From assembly GCF_003119195.2 (NCBI RefSeq), contig NZ_CP022253.1:1134001-1198000 (forward strand): a stretch of DNA of 64,000 nt. Reading direction: 5' to 3'. Each line of letters begins with the position of its first letter. Position 1 is the first letter of the stretch. The notes beneath the pieces are model-generated. The model had not been told where the DNA came from and made no database searches. It was given only the letters and a program-made list of their open reading frames with translations. This DNA comes from Azospirillum baldaniorum. GTDB taxonomy: Bacteria; Pseudomonadota; Alphaproteobacteria; Azospirillales; Azospirillaceae. Both the position numbers and the translations under genes were made by a program. Below, piece after piece: positions 53,136 through 62,597 of this stretch.

Positions 53136-53882
53136 ATGAGCACCGAGGACACCCTGCTGTATCTGGACGGCGTGTCGGTCAGCTTCGACGGGTTCCGGGC
53201 GCTGAACAGCCTGTCGCTGGTCATCGAACCGGGGGAGATGCGGGCGATCATCGGGCCGAACGGCGCCGGCAAGACGACGATGATGGACGTCATCACCGGC
53301 AAGACCCGTCCCGACACCGGCACCATCCTGTTCGAGGGCCGCACCGACCTGACCAGCCTGCGCGAGCCGGCCATCGCCAACCTGGGCATCGGCCGCAAGT
53401 TCCAGCGCCCCACCGTGTTCGAGATGCACACGGTCTGGGACAATCTGGAACTGTCGCTGAAGGCGCCGCGCCGCCCGCTGAAGACGCTGACCTATTCGGC
53501 CACGAAGGAGGACCGGGCGCGGATCGAGGAGATCCTCGACATCACCCGCCTGTCGCCCCGGCGCGACCGCCCGGCCGGCAGCCTGTCGCATGGCGAGAAG
53601 CAGTGGCTGGAGATCGGCATGCTGCTGGCCCAGGACCCGAAGCTGCTGCTGGTCGACGAGCCGGTGGCCGGCATGACCGACGCCGAGACGGAGCAGACCG
53701 CCCACCTGCTGAAGGACATCGCCGGCAAGCATTCGGTGATCGTCGTGGAGCACGACATGGTCTTCGTCCGCGAACTGGGCGTGAAGGTCACGGTGCTGCA
53801 CGAGGGCTCGGTGCTGGCCGAGGGCTCGCTCGACACGGTGAGCGCCAACAAGCAGGTCATCGACGTCTATCTGGGCCGGTGA
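53136..53882 (+). CDS. urtD: Urea ABC transporter ATP-binding protein UrtD
   Basis: A 248-residue LivG-type ATPase: Walker A GPNGAGKTT, IGRKFQRPTVFEMHTVWDNLELSLK, signature LSHGEKQWLEIGMLL (the UrtD variant), Walker B LLLVDEPVAGM, VVEHDM switch. ATG 53136 has GAGAGAG upstream. The long open frame before it overlaps urtC and is not coding. Confidence 0.95.
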   Translation: MSTEDTLLYLDGVSVSFDGFRALNSLSLVIEPGEMRAIIGPNGAGKTTMMDVITGKTRPDTGTILFEGRTDLTSLREPAIANLGIGRKFQRPTVFEMHTVWDNLELSLKAPRRPLKTLTYSATKEDRARIEEILDITRLSPRRDRPAGSLSHGEKQWLEIGMLLAQDPKLLLVDEPVAGMTDAETEQTAHLLKDIAGKHSVIVVEHDMVFVRELGVKVTVLHEGSVLAEGSLDTVSANKQVIDVYLGR

Positions 53883-53896
53883 CCGCGAACGACAAT

Positions 53897-54037
53897 CCCT
53901 CTCCCGTCCCGGGAGAGGGGGCCCGCGCAGCGGGCGGGTGAGGGTATCGCCAAGGATTGATGCACTGTTCCTGGCGGCACCCTCACCCTCCCATGCTTGC
54001 GCATGGATCCCTCCCTCTCCCGGGGCGGGAGAGGGGT
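53897..54037. repeat. Palindromic element family B, copy 2 (urtD-urtE gap)
   Basis: TCCCTCTCCCGTCCCGGGAGAGG...CCCTCTCCCGGGGCGGGAGAGG at the ends, GGGTGAGGG / CCCTCACCC inside, with core GCCAAGGATTGATGC nearly identical to 24371-24512. It begins 15 bases after urtD and ends 21 bases before urtE. Confidence 0.88.
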
Positions 54038-54057
54038 TTTGGATCAGAGGAAGTTTC

Positions 54058-54753
54058 ATGCTCGACGTACGGTCTGTCGATCTCCATTACGGCGCGGCGC
54101 AGGCGCTGCGCGGCGTGTCGCTGACGGCGGAGGTGGGAAAGGTCACCTGCCTGCTGGGGCGCAACGGCGTCGGCAAGTCCTCGCTGCTGCGCGCCATCGT
54201 CGGGCTGAAGCCGGTGACCGGCGGCACCATCGCCTGGGACGGCGGCGACATCACCAAGCTTGCCCCGTCGGAACGGGCGCGGCGCGGCATCGCCTATGTG
54301 CCGCAGGGGCGCGAGATCTTCCCGTTGCTGACGGTGCGGGAGAACCTGCTGACCGGCTACGCGCCGCTGAAGCGCGCCGACCGCTCGATCCCCGACGAGG
54401 TGTTCGAACTGTTCCCGGTGCTGAAGTCCATGCTGGACCGGCGCGGCGGCGACCTGTCGGGCGGGCAGCAGCAGCAGCTCGCCATCGGGCGGGCGCTGGT
54501 GACGCGGCCCCGGCTGCTGGTGCTGGACGAGCCGACCGAGGGCATCCAGCCCTCCATCATCAAGGACATCGGGCGGGCCATCGCCTACCTGCGCGACAAG
54601 GGCACGATGGCGATCCTGCTGGTGGAGCAGTATTTCGAGTTCGCCCGCGATCTGGCCGACGATTGGGCGGTGATGGAGCGCGGCGAGGTCATGCTGGCGG
54701 GAAGCCGCGACGGGCTGGAGGAGAGCGAGGTCCGGCGGTATCTCACCGTCTGA
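54058..54753 (+). CDS. urtE: Urea ABC transporter ATP-binding protein UrtE
   Basis: A 231-residue LivF-type ATPase: Walker A GRNGVGKSS, VPQGREIFPLLTVRENLLTGY, signature LSGGQQQQLAIGRAL, Walker B LLVLDEPTEGIQPSII, LVEQYFEFA. ATG 54058 has CAGAGGAAG upstream; the frame upstream of it runs through the repeat and is not native. Confidence 0.95.
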   Translation: MLDVRSVDLHYGAAQALRGVSLTAEVGKVTCLLGRNGVGKSSLLRAIVGLKPVTGGTIAWDGGDITKLAPSERARRGIAYVPQGREIFPLLTVRENLLTGYAPLKRADRSIPDEVFELFPVLKSMLDRRGGDLSGGQQQQLAIGRALVTRPRLLVLDEPTEGIQPSIIKDIGRAIAYLRDKGTMAILLVEQYFEFARDLADDWAVMERGEVMLAGSRDGLEESEVRRYLTV

Positions 54754-54772
54754 CCCGCCTGCGTCCGGGGGT

Positions 54773-54851
54773 ATCCTCGCGAAGGCGGAGCCGGGTCCCG
54801 CCATCCTGTGCTTCCCGTGGCGGGAACCGGGAACGCCGCCGTCGCGAGGAT
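54773..54851. repeat. Long imperfect palindrome after urtE
   Basis: Perfect 10-base outer arms ATCCTCGCGA / TCGCGAGGAT, inner GGCGG/CCGCC, and a second stem GGGTCCCGCCA / TGGCGGGAACC with one mismatch. It starts 20 bases after the urtE stop; it may end the urt transcript, though no T-tract follows. Distinct in sequence from families A and B. Confidence 0.7.
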
Positions 54852-54936
54852 GGCACCCCTGCGCTTTGTGGAGCTTGGCGCGGAACCGCGATGCGCTACC
54901 ATCGGTGCCAGTCATTCACACCGAAGGCAGTTCCGA

Positions 54937-56337
54937 ATGTCGAGCGTCCTGTCAGCCGACCCCGTTCTCCAGCAGGTTGACCGCAGTTTCGAAGACTCCC
55001 TTGGCCGCCTCTGCGACCTGCTGCGCATCCCCAGCGTCAGCACCGACCCCGCCTACAAGGGCGACGTGCGCCGCGCCGCGGATTGGCTGGTGCGCGAGCT
55101 GAGCGGGCTGGGCTTCGACGCCTCCGTGCGCGAGACGGCCGGCCATCCCGCGGTCGTCGCCCACCATCCGGGGCCGGGCGGTTCCGATGTGCCTCACATC
55201 CTCTATTATGGCCATTACGACGTGCAGCCGGCGGAGCCGCTGGAGCTGTGGAACAGCCCGCCCTTCGAACCGGCCATCGTCGAGGCCGAGCATGGCCGCC
55301 GCATCGTCGCCCGCGGCGCGGTGGACGACAAGGGTCAGGTGATGACCTTCATCGAGGCGTTCCGTGCCTGGCACGCCGTGCACGGCACCCTGCCCATCCG
55401 CGTGACCGTCCTGCTGGAGGGCGAGGAGGAGACCGGCAGCCCGAACCTGCTGCCCTTCCTGAAGGCCAACGCGGAGGAACTGAAGGCCGACGTCTGCGTC
55501 ATCACCGACACCAACGCCTGGAACATCGACACCCCGGCCATCACCACGCGGCTGCGCGGCCTGCTCTACGTCGAGGCGACGCTGCATGGGCCGAGCCACG
55601 ACCTGCATTCCGGCATGTTCGGCGGTGCGGTGCTGAACCCGATCAACGCGCTGACCCGCATCCTCGGCCAGATCCACGACGAGGATGGCCGCGTCCGCTT
55701 CCCCGGCTTCTACGACGACGTGGCCGAGCCGACGGGCGAGGAAAAAGCGATGTGGCGCGACCTCGGCTTCGACGAGAGCGCCTTCCTGGCCGGCGTGGGG
55801 CTGAAGACCCCGGCGGGCGAGGCCGGGCGCAGCGCGCTGGAGCGGCTGTGGTCGCGCCCGACCTGCGACATCAACGGCATCTGGGGCGGTTACACCGGGG
55901 AGGGCTCCAAGACGGTCATCGCTTCCAAGGCGTCGGCCAAGCTGTCCTGCCGCCTCGTGCCGGCGCAGGACCCGGAGAAGATCCTGGCCGGCATCCGGAG
56001 CTTCCTGGAGGAGCGCACACCGGCCGACGGGCGGTGGGAGATCAAGGTGTTCGGCCGCTCGCCGGGCGTCCAGGTGCCGACCGACAGCCCCTATCTGCGC
56101 GCCGCCATGGCGGGGCTGGGCGACGTCTTCGCCAACAAGCCGGCGCTGGTCGGCAGCGGCGGTTCGATCCCGGTCGGCGGCTACATCCGGCAGGCGCTGG
56201 GCTTCGATTCGATCTTCGTCGGCTTCGGGCTGGAGGATGACCGCATCCATTCGCCCAACGAGAAGTTCGAGGTGAAGTGCCTGCACAACGGAATCCGCTC
56301 GCACGCGGCCATGCTGGCGCGCTTCGCCGCTCTCTGA
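54937..56337 (+). CDS. M20-family dipeptidase
   Basis: A 466-residue cytoplasmic zinc peptidase of the M20/carnosinase-like group. Metal and catalytic residues: His and Asp in YYGHYDVQP (near 92), bridging Asp in RGAVDDKGQ (near 131), general-base Glu pair in LLEGEEETGS (near 166), Asp in VITDTNAW (near 190), His in RIHSPNEKF (near 440). GPSHDLHSGMFGG lies in the dimerisation lid region. ATG 54937 has GAAGG upstream. It ends in a strong terminator. The peptide substrate is unknown; no link to urea uptake is implied. Confidence 0.93.
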   Translation: MSSVLSADPVLQQVDRSFEDSLGRLCDLLRIPSVSTDPAYKGDVRRAADWLVRELSGLGFDASVRETAGHPAVVAHHPGPGGSDVPHILYYGHYDVQPAEPLELWNSPPFEPAIVEAEHGRRIVARGAVDDKGQVMTFIEAFRAWHAVHGTLPIRVTVLLEGEEETGSPNLLPFLKANAEELKADVCVITDTNAWNIDTPAITTRLRGLLYVEATLHGPSHDLHSGMFGGAVLNPINALTRILGQIHDEDGRVRFPGFYDDVAEPTGEEKAMWRDLGFDESAFLAGVGLKTPAGEAGRSALERLWSRPTCDINGIWGGYTGEGSKTVIASKASAKLSCRLVPAQDPEKILAGIRSFLEERTPADGRWEIKVFGRSPGVQVPTDSPYLRAAMAGLGDVFANKPALVGSGGSIPVGGYIRQALGFDSIFVGFGLEDDRIHSPNEKFEVKCLHNGIRSHAAMLARFAAL

Positions 56338-56367
56338 TCCGTCCCGGTCCGCAATTTTTCGTGGTTC

Positions 56368-56406
56368 AGCCCGCGGTTGCGCATCACGCGCCCGCGGGCT
56401 TTTTTG
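56368..56406 (+). terminator. Intrinsic terminator of the M20 peptidase gene
   Basis: Perfect 9-bp stem AGCCCGCGG / CCGCGGGCT (56368-56376, 56392-56400), 15-base loop, followed by TTTTTT. It lies 30 bases after the stop codon. Confidence 0.9.
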
Positions 56407-56845
56407 CGCCTTGGGCATCCGCTGGAGTTCTGTAATCTCCTCCGGCGAAACAAATGTTTCTCAAGTGGGAAACTTTGCAAAAGCACCAAAATAATAAATG
56501 AAAATAAAAAAGACCGCAGCTTTCATGGCGCTTTAATAGCTGATTTACTTATTTCATGAGATAACAGTCGTACTGGACGCAATCCAGATTGACATCGGCT
56601 TGCACTGGCAAGTTCCTGAAGGCTGTATTCTCCGGATAAAACATCATCAATCACCTGTTGTCGAAATCAAGCGTGTAGCCTGTGTGCTTACGCGTTGGGA
56701 AGATCTTGCGTGACTTGAAGGCCTGTTGGGGTCGCGTGTGCCATCACTGGTAGTGCTTTTCGCTTCTTAGAAAAAACAATCAAAACAAGCTTGCTGCACA
56801 AGGTGTCGCGCTGATCGTCCTGTGAATCCGTGGAGGGAGTATCGG
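56407..56845. other. 439-bp AT-rich region upstream of the chemoreceptor gene
   Basis: No gene is supported. The stretch is visibly AT-rich against the GC-rich surroundings (for example AAAATAATAAATGAAAATAA near 56488). Short inverted repeats are present (CTGGA-CGCAA-TCCAG at 56573-56587; CTTGC-ACTG-GCAAG near 56600). It must hold the promoter of the chemoreceptor gene; no confident sigma-28 or sigma-70 site was found. Confidence 0.6.
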
Positions 56846-58537
56846 ATGTCTGTTCTCTCGAATATAACGATAAAAACGAAGATCGCCTCTTCGTTTTCCA
56901 TACTTGTCATGTTCATCATCGGTTTGGGTCTTTTCAGCATCGACCGTATTTCGACGGTGAATGACGCGGGAAAGGACATCCGCGACAACTGGCTGCCGAG
57001 TGTTGGCCAGATTTCCCGGCTCACCGATTATTTCGAGTTTTACCGGATTCTGGAATCCGCCCACATTCTGGTTTCCGATCCTGCTCAGAAGGCCGAGGAG
57101 GAGAAGAGCTTGCGGTCGGCTCTGGAGAATTTTCAGGACGCCGCCCGCAACTATAAAGGCATGCTGACTCCCGGTTTCGAGATGGAGACGTTCCAGAAGC
57201 TCATGGAACACTGGGAGCGTTATCAAAATCTGAGCAACCAGAAGCTTCTCCCTTTGTCACGCGCCAATCGCGACAGTGAAGCGACCGAGCTTTATCGCGG
57301 GGATTCGAGGGTCGAGTTCCGCAAGGCCCAGACACTCATGCGTGAACTGTCCGAATTCAACATCCGCAATGGCCGCATCGCCGCCGACCATGGCGAGGCG
57401 ATCTACGCGTCGAGCAGGATGCTGCTCATCATCGCCATCGCCATCGTGACCCTTCTCGGCGCCGTGATGGGATTGGTGATCATCGCCGGCGTCTCCAAGC
57501 CGATCCAGCAGCTTACCGGGGTGATGAACCGGCTGGCGGGGCGCGAGCTGACGGTCGCCGTGGACGGTGCGCAGCGCAAGGACGAGCTGGGCGCCATGGC
57601 CCGCGCGGTGCAAGTCTTCAAGGACGGCCTGATCGAGGCGGACCGGCTGGCCGCCGCCCAGACAGCGGAACAGGCGTCCAAGCAGCGCCGGGCGGAAGCC
57701 GTGGAACGGCTGGTGAGCCGCTTCGGGGATTCCTCTGCGGCCTCCCTGCGCACGGTGGCGGCCGCCGCGTCCGAACTGGACGCCACCGCCCACAGCATGA
57801 CCTCCATGGCCGAACGGACCAACATCCAGGCAACCGCCGTCCAGGCGGCGGCGGAGCAGACCAGCGCCAACGTCCAGACCGTCGCCTCGGCCACGGAGGA
57901 GATGGCCAGTTCCATCCGCGAGATCGCGACCCAGGTGTCGCGCTCCTCGCAGATTGCCGGGCAGGCGGTGGAGCAGGCGACCCGCACCAACGAGACGGTG
58001 CGCGGTCTGGTCGAGGCCGCGCAGAAGATCGGCGAGGTGGTCAGCCTCATCACCAACATCGCCAGCCAGACCAACCTGCTGGCCCTGAACGCGACCATCG
58101 AGGCGGCGCGGGCGGGCGAGGCCGGCAAGGGCTTCGCCGTCGTCGCCGGCGAGGTGAAGCATCTCGCCTCCCAGACCGCCAAGGCGACCGATGAGATCGC
58201 CGCCCAGATCGCCGCCATCCAGGGCGCGACCGACGGCGCGGTGCGCGACATCTCGGCCATCGGCGGCATCATCGGCCAGATCAACGAGATCTCCACAACC
58301 ATCGCCGCCGCCATTGAGGAGCAGGGCGCCGCGACCAACGAGATCTCCCGCAACGTCCAGGAGGCCGCGACGGGCACCCACCAAGTCTCCGGCAGCATCA
58401 CCGAGGTCACGCTGGCCGCAGGCGAGACGGGTGCGGCGGCCGGTCAGGTGATGAGCGCGTCGGGCGAACTGGCCCGCCAGTCGGAAACGCTGCGCAAGGA
58501 GATTGAGAGCTTCCTGGCGGAGATCAGAGCCGCCTGA
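56846..58537 (+). CDS. Methyl-accepting chemotaxis protein
   Basis: A 563-residue chemoreceptor: TM1 about 12-33, periplasmic helical-bundle sensor about 34-190 (4HB_MCP-like), TM2 about 192-215, HAMP about 216-270 ([16 protein letters not shown]), then the signalling domain with the conserved hairpin [25 protein letters not shown] and [14 protein letters not shown]. The C-terminus lacks a CheR-tethering pentapeptide. Ribosome site GGAGGGAG. Codons for the sensor half use noticeably more A/T in third positions than the signalling half, which fits a recombined sensor module. Ligand unknown. Confidence 0.93.
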   Translation: MSVLSNITIKTKIASSFSILVMFIIGLGLFSIDRISTVNDAGKDIRDNWLPSVGQISRLTDYFEFYRILESAHILVSDPAQKAEEEKSLRSALENFQDAARNYKGMLTPGFEMETFQKLMEHWERYQNLSNQKLLPLSRANRDSEATELYRGDSRVEFRKAQTLMRELSEFNIRNGRIAADHGEAIYASSRMLLIIAIAIVTLLGAVMGLVIIAGVSKPIQQLTGVMNRLAGRELTVAVDGAQRKDELGAMARAVQVFKDGLIEADRLAAAQTAEQASKQRRAEAVERLVSRFGDSSAASLRTVAAAASELDATAHSMTSMAERTNIQATAVQAAAEQTSANVQTVASATEEMASSIREIATQVSRSSQIAGQAVEQATRTNETVRGLVEAAQKIGEVVSLITNIASQTNLLALNATIEAARAGEAGKGFAVVAGEVKHLASQTAKATDEIAAQIAAIQGATDGAVRDISAIGGIIGQINEISTTIAAAIEEQGAATNEISRNVQEAATGTHQVSGSITEVTLAAGETGAAAGQVMSASGELARQSETLRKEIESFLAEIRAA

Positions 58538-58579
58538 ACGGCAACGGCTCGGAAATGGGTTCAGCAGGATCGACATGCG

Positions 58580-58617
58580 AAAACGGCGGGCGTCCCTGGG
58601 GGCGCCCGCCGTTTTTT
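58580..58617. terminator. Terminator between the chemoreceptor and ankyrin-protein genes
   Basis: Stem AAAACGGCGGGCG / CGCCCGCCGTTTT with a 10-base loop and a T-tract; both orientations have suitable A/T flanks, serving two convergent genes. Confidence 0.92.
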
Positions 58618-58631
58618 GCTTGGCTTGCCGG

Positions 58632-61037
58632 TCAGTGCGGCTTCAGCGCCTCGACCACCTGCATGTGGCCCTGCAGCGCGCCGAGGGTGAGGGCGGAGTT
58701 GCCGGCGGTGTCCATGCGGAACGGGTTGGCGCCGCGCTCCACCAGCATCCGGGCCACGCGGTCGTGGCCGTTGTTGGCGGCGTACATCAGGGCCGACCAG
58801 CCGTGGCTGGCCACCCGGTCCACCGACACGCCGCGGTCGACCAGGATCTTCACCACCCCTTCATGGCCGCGGGCCGCGGCGGCCATCAGCGCGGTCTTGC
58901 CGTCGTCGTTGGTGGCGTCGAGTTCGGCCCCGGCGGCGGCCAGCGCGTGGATCACCGCCTCGTGCCCGCCCCAGGCGGCGTACATCACCGCGGTGGCGCC
59001 GTCGGCGGTGCGCAACTCCGTCTTGGCCCGGCGGTCGATGAGCATCCGCACCGCGTCGGTCAGCCCCTGTTCGGAGGCCAGCATCAGCAGGGTCTTGCCG
59101 TTGTCCACCCGCTTGTTCGGATCAGCGCCGCCGTCGAGCGCGCGCTTCAGCTCGTCGGTGCGGCGCATCAGAGCGATGGCGCCGTCACGGCTGTCCAGGC
59201 CGGGCCGCACCTCGGCGGTGGCCGGAGGCGCCGGAGGGGTGCCGGGCGCCGCCGAAGCCGTGGGCGTGGCGGGAAGCACGCGCCCTTCGCCGGCCGCCTT
59301 GATGCGGTCGCGCAGGTCGCCGGTGTTGGGGGCGACGATCAGGGCGCGCTCGTAGAAGCGCCGCGCCTCGTCCCAGTTGCCGTCACGCTCGGCCAGCGAG
59401 GCCCAGCGGCGGTAGGTCTCCTCCATGGTCGTCAGGAGTTCCTGGATCTCCGGCGTCGCCGGGGCGATCTCGCGCAGGCGCGACACCGTCTCGTAGGCGT
59501 TGTTGTTCGGCGGCGTGGTCAGCAGCTTGGCGGCGATCTGCCGGCGGGCCTGATCGACCAGGGTGCGGACGCGCGGGTTCAGGCCGTTGTCGCTGGCCGA
59601 GAAAGGCGTGGACGCCGTGGGCGCCGCGGGCTGCGGCATCGCCGGGGCGGCCATCTGGGGCGCCGGCTCATCGACCAGCGGCGGCAGGGTGGCGGAACCG
59701 GTCGGGCCTTCGCTCTGCTCCGTGCGGTATTCGGTCGCCCGCGGCTTGGGCGGTTGGGTGTGCTCCGCGGCCAGCGGATCGGCCGCCGGCGGCTTCGGGG
59801 CCTGGGCCGCCGGAGCGGCGGGCGTCTGCTCGGGCCTCGCCGCGACGACCGGGGTCGGAGCTGGCGTCGGCGTGGGCGTCGTGGCCGGAGGGGCGGCCAC
59901 AGTGCGTGCGGCGGGCGGCGGAGCGTCCGTCCTGGTCGGGGCTGTCGGCGATGGACCGGCGACCGGCACACCCGCCTCGGCGGGAAGCGAGGCAAGATAG
60001 GGGTTCTGCGGCCGGGCGAGCGCCAGCGTGTCGGGACCGCGGCTGCCCAGGCTGGGCTCATCCGCGAAAGGATTGTGCACCCGCTCCGTCACGAAGGTGC
60101 GGAGGTCCTGCCAGCCCTGGCGGGCGTAATCGAGCGCCCGTTCGGGCGTGGCGTCGGGAACGGCCAGGGTCACGCCGGCTCCGGCGGCGCCCAGCAGGAT
60201 CAGTGTGGTGATCGCCGCTCCGGCCAGCGCCGCGCGGCGGCGCGGGCGCTTGACCGGAAGATCGGCGGCCGGGCCGCCGGTCTCCGGGATCGTCCAGCCG
60301 TCCGGCGCGTCCCAATCGTTGGCCGGCCAGTCGTTGGCGTCGCGCTCCGCTGCCCGGCGCGGCGGCGGCGGCGCGGCGCGCGGTGGGGCGGCAGCCGGCC
60401 CGGTGGAGAGCCCGGCGGAGGGGATGGCGGCGGTGGGCGCGACGGACGGGCCGGCGCCGGGCGTCATGCGGTAGATCACGCCCAGTTCGCGCACCGCCTC
60501 GGCCAGTCCGGGGCGGGCCAGGGTCCGCTCCATCTCCGGCGTGCCGCAGAGAAGAACCTGGAGGAAACGCCCGCTCGGCGTTTCGGAGCGGGTGAGGTCG
60601 ATCAGGTCGGCCAGGACCGGCGCGGCCAGGACGCCGGCGTTCTCCACCGCCAGCAGGCCCGTGCCGGCGAGGTCGAGCCGCTCCTCCAGCTCCTCGATCA
60701 GCGTGTCGAAATCGCGGTCGTCGTTGTCGGAGGGCAGGGCGGCGTCACCGGCGGCGGACACCAGATCCTCCACCTGCGCTCCGGCGCTGGCGGCGACCGG
60801 AAGCACCAGCGCCCCGTCGGAGCCGACCTGCTCGACGAGTTGGTGGAAGACCGCGGCCCGTCCGGACCCGGCCTCGCCGACCAGCACCAGCAGCCGCTTG
60901 CGCGCCAGCAGGGCCAGCAGAAGGCCGTCGAAGACCTCCGTCTGGTCGGGGCGCAGGCCGGCGGCCTGGGGTTGGGGCTTCGCCTTCGCCGCAGAGCGAT
61001 TCGAGGATGGCGTGGCTTTCGGAGCGGAACGGTCCAT
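58632..61037 (-). CDS. ExeA-like AAA protein with TM helix, TPR-like and ankyrin repeats
   Basis: An 801-residue protein. Residues about 30-190 resemble the AAA domain of GspA/ExeA-type proteins (VFDGLLLALLARKRLLVLVGEAGSGRAAVF), but the P-loop reads GEAGSGRAA with Arg in place of the conserved Lys, so ATP use is doubtful. A single TM helix follows near 265-285 after a basic KRPRRR, then a Pro/Ala-rich linker of about 150 residues, a TPR-like pair (WASLAERDGNWDEARRFYERALIVAP) near 545-580, and at least five ankyrin repeats from about 625 to the end (DGKTALMAAAARGHEGVVKILVDRG). The topology is cytoplasmic AAA with periplasmic ankyrins. ATG 61037 is the only reasonable start, with a poor ribosome site. 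Confidence 0.8.
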   Translation of the reverse strand: MDRSAPKATPSSNRSAAKAKPQPQAAGLRPDQTEVFDGLLLALLARKRLLVLVGEAGSGRAAVFHQLVEQVGSDGALVLPVAASAGAQVEDLVSAAGDAALPSDNDDRDFDTLIEELEERLDLAGTGLLAVENAGVLAAPVLADLIDLTRSETPSGRFLQVLLCGTPEMERTLARPGLAEAVRELGVIYRMTPGAGPSVAPTAAIPSAGLSTGPAAAPPRAAPPPPRRAAERDANDWPANDWDAPDGWTIPETGGPAADLPVKRPRRRAALAGAAITTLILLGAAGAGVTLAVPDATPERALDYARQGWQDLRTFVTERVHNPFADEPSLGSRGPDTLALARPQNPYLASLPAEAGVPVAGPSPTAPTRTDAPPPAARTVAAPPATTPTPTPAPTPVVAARPEQTPAAPAAQAPKPPAADPLAAEHTQPPKPRATEYRTEQSEGPTGSATLPPLVDEPAPQMAAPAMPQPAAPTASTPFSASDNGLNPRVRTLVDQARRQIAAKLLTTPPNNNAYETVSRLREIAPATPEIQELLTTMEETYRRWASLAERDGNWDEARRFYERALIVAPNTGDLRDRIKAAGEGRVLPATPTASAAPGTPPAPPATAEVRPGLDSRDGAIALMRRTDELKRALDGGADPNKRVDNGKTLLMLASEQGLTDAVRMLIDRRAKTELRTADGATAVMYAAWGGHEAVIHALAAAGAELDATNDDGKTALMAAAARGHEGVVKILVDRGVSVDRVASHGWSALMYAANNGHDRVARMLVERGANPFRMDTAGNSALTLGALQGHMQVVEALKPH

Positions 61038-61242
61038 GGGGGCGCGCGCAATCCAATTGATGGAAGTGACACTCCTGACTCTAGTGGTCCGCCGTCGTCC
61101 TGCGACGGTGCAAAGGGACGGGACCGCCACCTCTTATGGAGGAGGCGCGCGTCGGGATGGCTGATTCGGGCGGAGCGCTGCGCTATAGGGGGGACTGCTT
61201 TTTCCACCCCCCTTCACTGTCCACCCGCGCTGGGAGTCCCTC

Positions 61243-62157
61243 ATGGGCATGGGTCCGATGCGAATCGGCGTCGATCTGGGCGGCACCAAGATCGCCGCCA
61301 CCCTTCTGGCTCCCGACGGGACGGAGCGGGCGCGGCACCGCGCCGACACGCCGCGCGGCTATGCGGAGACGCTGCAGGCGCTGGCCGGCGCCGTGGCGGC
61401 CCTTGAGGAGCGGGCGGGGCGCCGGGACGCCACGGTCGGCCTGTGCCTGCCGGGAATCGTCGACGCCGCCGCGGGCACCGTGCGCGCGGTCAACCTGCCC
61501 TGGCTGGACGGGCGACCCTTCGCCGCCGATCTGGCGCGGGCGCTGGACCGTCCGGTGCGCATCGCCAACGACGCCAACGCCTTCGTCCTGTCGGAGGCGA
61601 TGGACGGCGCCGCGGCCGGGGCGCCCCTGGTCTTCGGGATCATCCTGGGCACCGGGGTCGGCGGCGGGATCGTCGCGGACCGTCGCATCCTGCCCGGCGC
61701 CAACGCGCTCGCCGGAGAGTGGGGGCACAACCCGCTGCCCTGGCGGGTGACGGAGGACGGCCCGCCCGTGCCCTGCGGCTGCGGGCGGGAGGGCTGCATC
61801 GAAACGCTGCTGTGCGGCGCCGGTCTGGCCCGCCTGCATCTCTGGCGGACGGGGGAGACGCTGACCCCGCCGGAGATCGCCGCCCGCGCCCAGTCCGGCG
61901 ACGCGCCGGCGCGGGCGACGCTGGACCGCCATGCCGACGCGCTGGCCCGCGCGCTGGCCGCCGTCGTCAATCTGCTGGACCCCGACGTGGTGGTGGTCGG
62001 CGGCGGCCTGTCGGAGCTGCCTGGGCTGTACGAGGCCGTGCCGGCCCGGTGGGGACGCTGGGCGCTGAGCCCGGCCCCCCGCACCCGTTTCCTCCGGGCG
62101 CGCCATGGCGCCGAAAGCGGTATGCGCGGCGCGGCGTGGCTTTGGCCCAAGGAGTGA
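61243..62157 (+). CDS. ROK-family sugar kinase (NagK/fructokinase-like)
   Basis: A 304-residue ROK kinase: ATP motif IGVDLGGTKIAATL, catalytic Asp in ANDANAFVLSEA, GIILGTGVGGGIV, and the ROK zinc site GHNPLPW...CGCGREGCIE. N-acetylglucosamine kinase is likely, because nagA is the nearby gene on the opposite strand, but fructokinase or glucokinase cannot be excluded. Start ATG 61243 follows GGGAG; ATGs at 61249 and 61258 are also possible. Confidence 0.88.
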   Translation: MGMGPMRIGVDLGGTKIAATLLAPDGTERARHRADTPRGYAETLQALAGAVAALEERAGRRDATVGLCLPGIVDAAAGTVRAVNLPWLDGRPFAADLARALDRPVRIANDANAFVLSEAMDGAAAGAPLVFGIILGTGVGGGIVADRRILPGANALAGEWGHNPLPWRVTEDGPPVPCGCGREGCIETLLCGAGLARLHLWRTGETLTPPEIAARAQSGDAPARATLDRHADALARALAAVVNLLDPDVVVVGGGLSELPGLYEAVPARWGRWALSPAPRTRFLRARHGAESGMRGAAWLWPKE

Positions 62158-62229
62158 TCCCTTCAGCCGATGTTTCGAAATTGGCGCGGCTTTTGCTCTA
62201 TACCCTCCGACACGGAAGGGAGAGGGCCC

Positions 62230-62559
62230 ATGTTCGGCTTCATCACGGGATTTCAGAAGGGGCGGCGCGGGTCTTCGCTGCAAACTGCAAATCAAAATGC
62301 CTATCGCAATATGCACAAGGCGCCTTCGTCGCATCCTGCAAACGGCGTAATGGTCAAACGTCAGTTGGAGGAAGCCTGTGTCCTTCTGCAGGACGCCGCC
62401 GACGACCTGGAATCGGTCCTGTCGGGAATGCCTATGCCGGCCGGCCGGGCCGACCTGAACGAGGCGATCGGAACGATCATGGAGACGTTGAGGCTGGTTG
62501 CCTCCGCCCATGCGCGGCTGGAACACCCGCAGATCCATGGCGGCGCGCTGGCCGATTGA
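62230..62559 (+). CDS. Small hypothetical protein
   Basis: A 109-residue soluble protein, no family recognised. ATG 62230 (MFGFITGFQKGRRG) has a GGGAGAGG site immediately upstream, better than the in-frame ATG at 62170. The N-terminal third is polar and Asn/Gln-rich with lower GC; the C-terminal two thirds form a predicted helical region (VKRQLEEACVLLQDAADDLES and LNEAIGTIMETLRLVASAHARL). Ends in a strong hairpin terminator. Confidence 0.6.
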   Translation: MFGFITGFQKGRRGSSLQTANQNAYRNMHKAPSSHPANGVMVKRQLEEACVLLQDAADDLESVLSGMPMPAGRADLNEAIGTIMETLRLVASAHARLEHPQIHGGALAD

Positions 62560-62597
62560 AGGCGCCGTCCGACGGCCGAATTGATGGCTCGGAAACG

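Noticed and set aside
56407..56845. Hidden tRNA or small RNA in the AT-rich gap
   Set aside because: No cloverleaf, no T-loop consensus and no terminator other than that of the upstream peptidase gene.
58503..61406. 967-codon plus-strand open frame
   Set aside because: Antisense to the AAA-ankyrin gene; its composition is a GC artefact.
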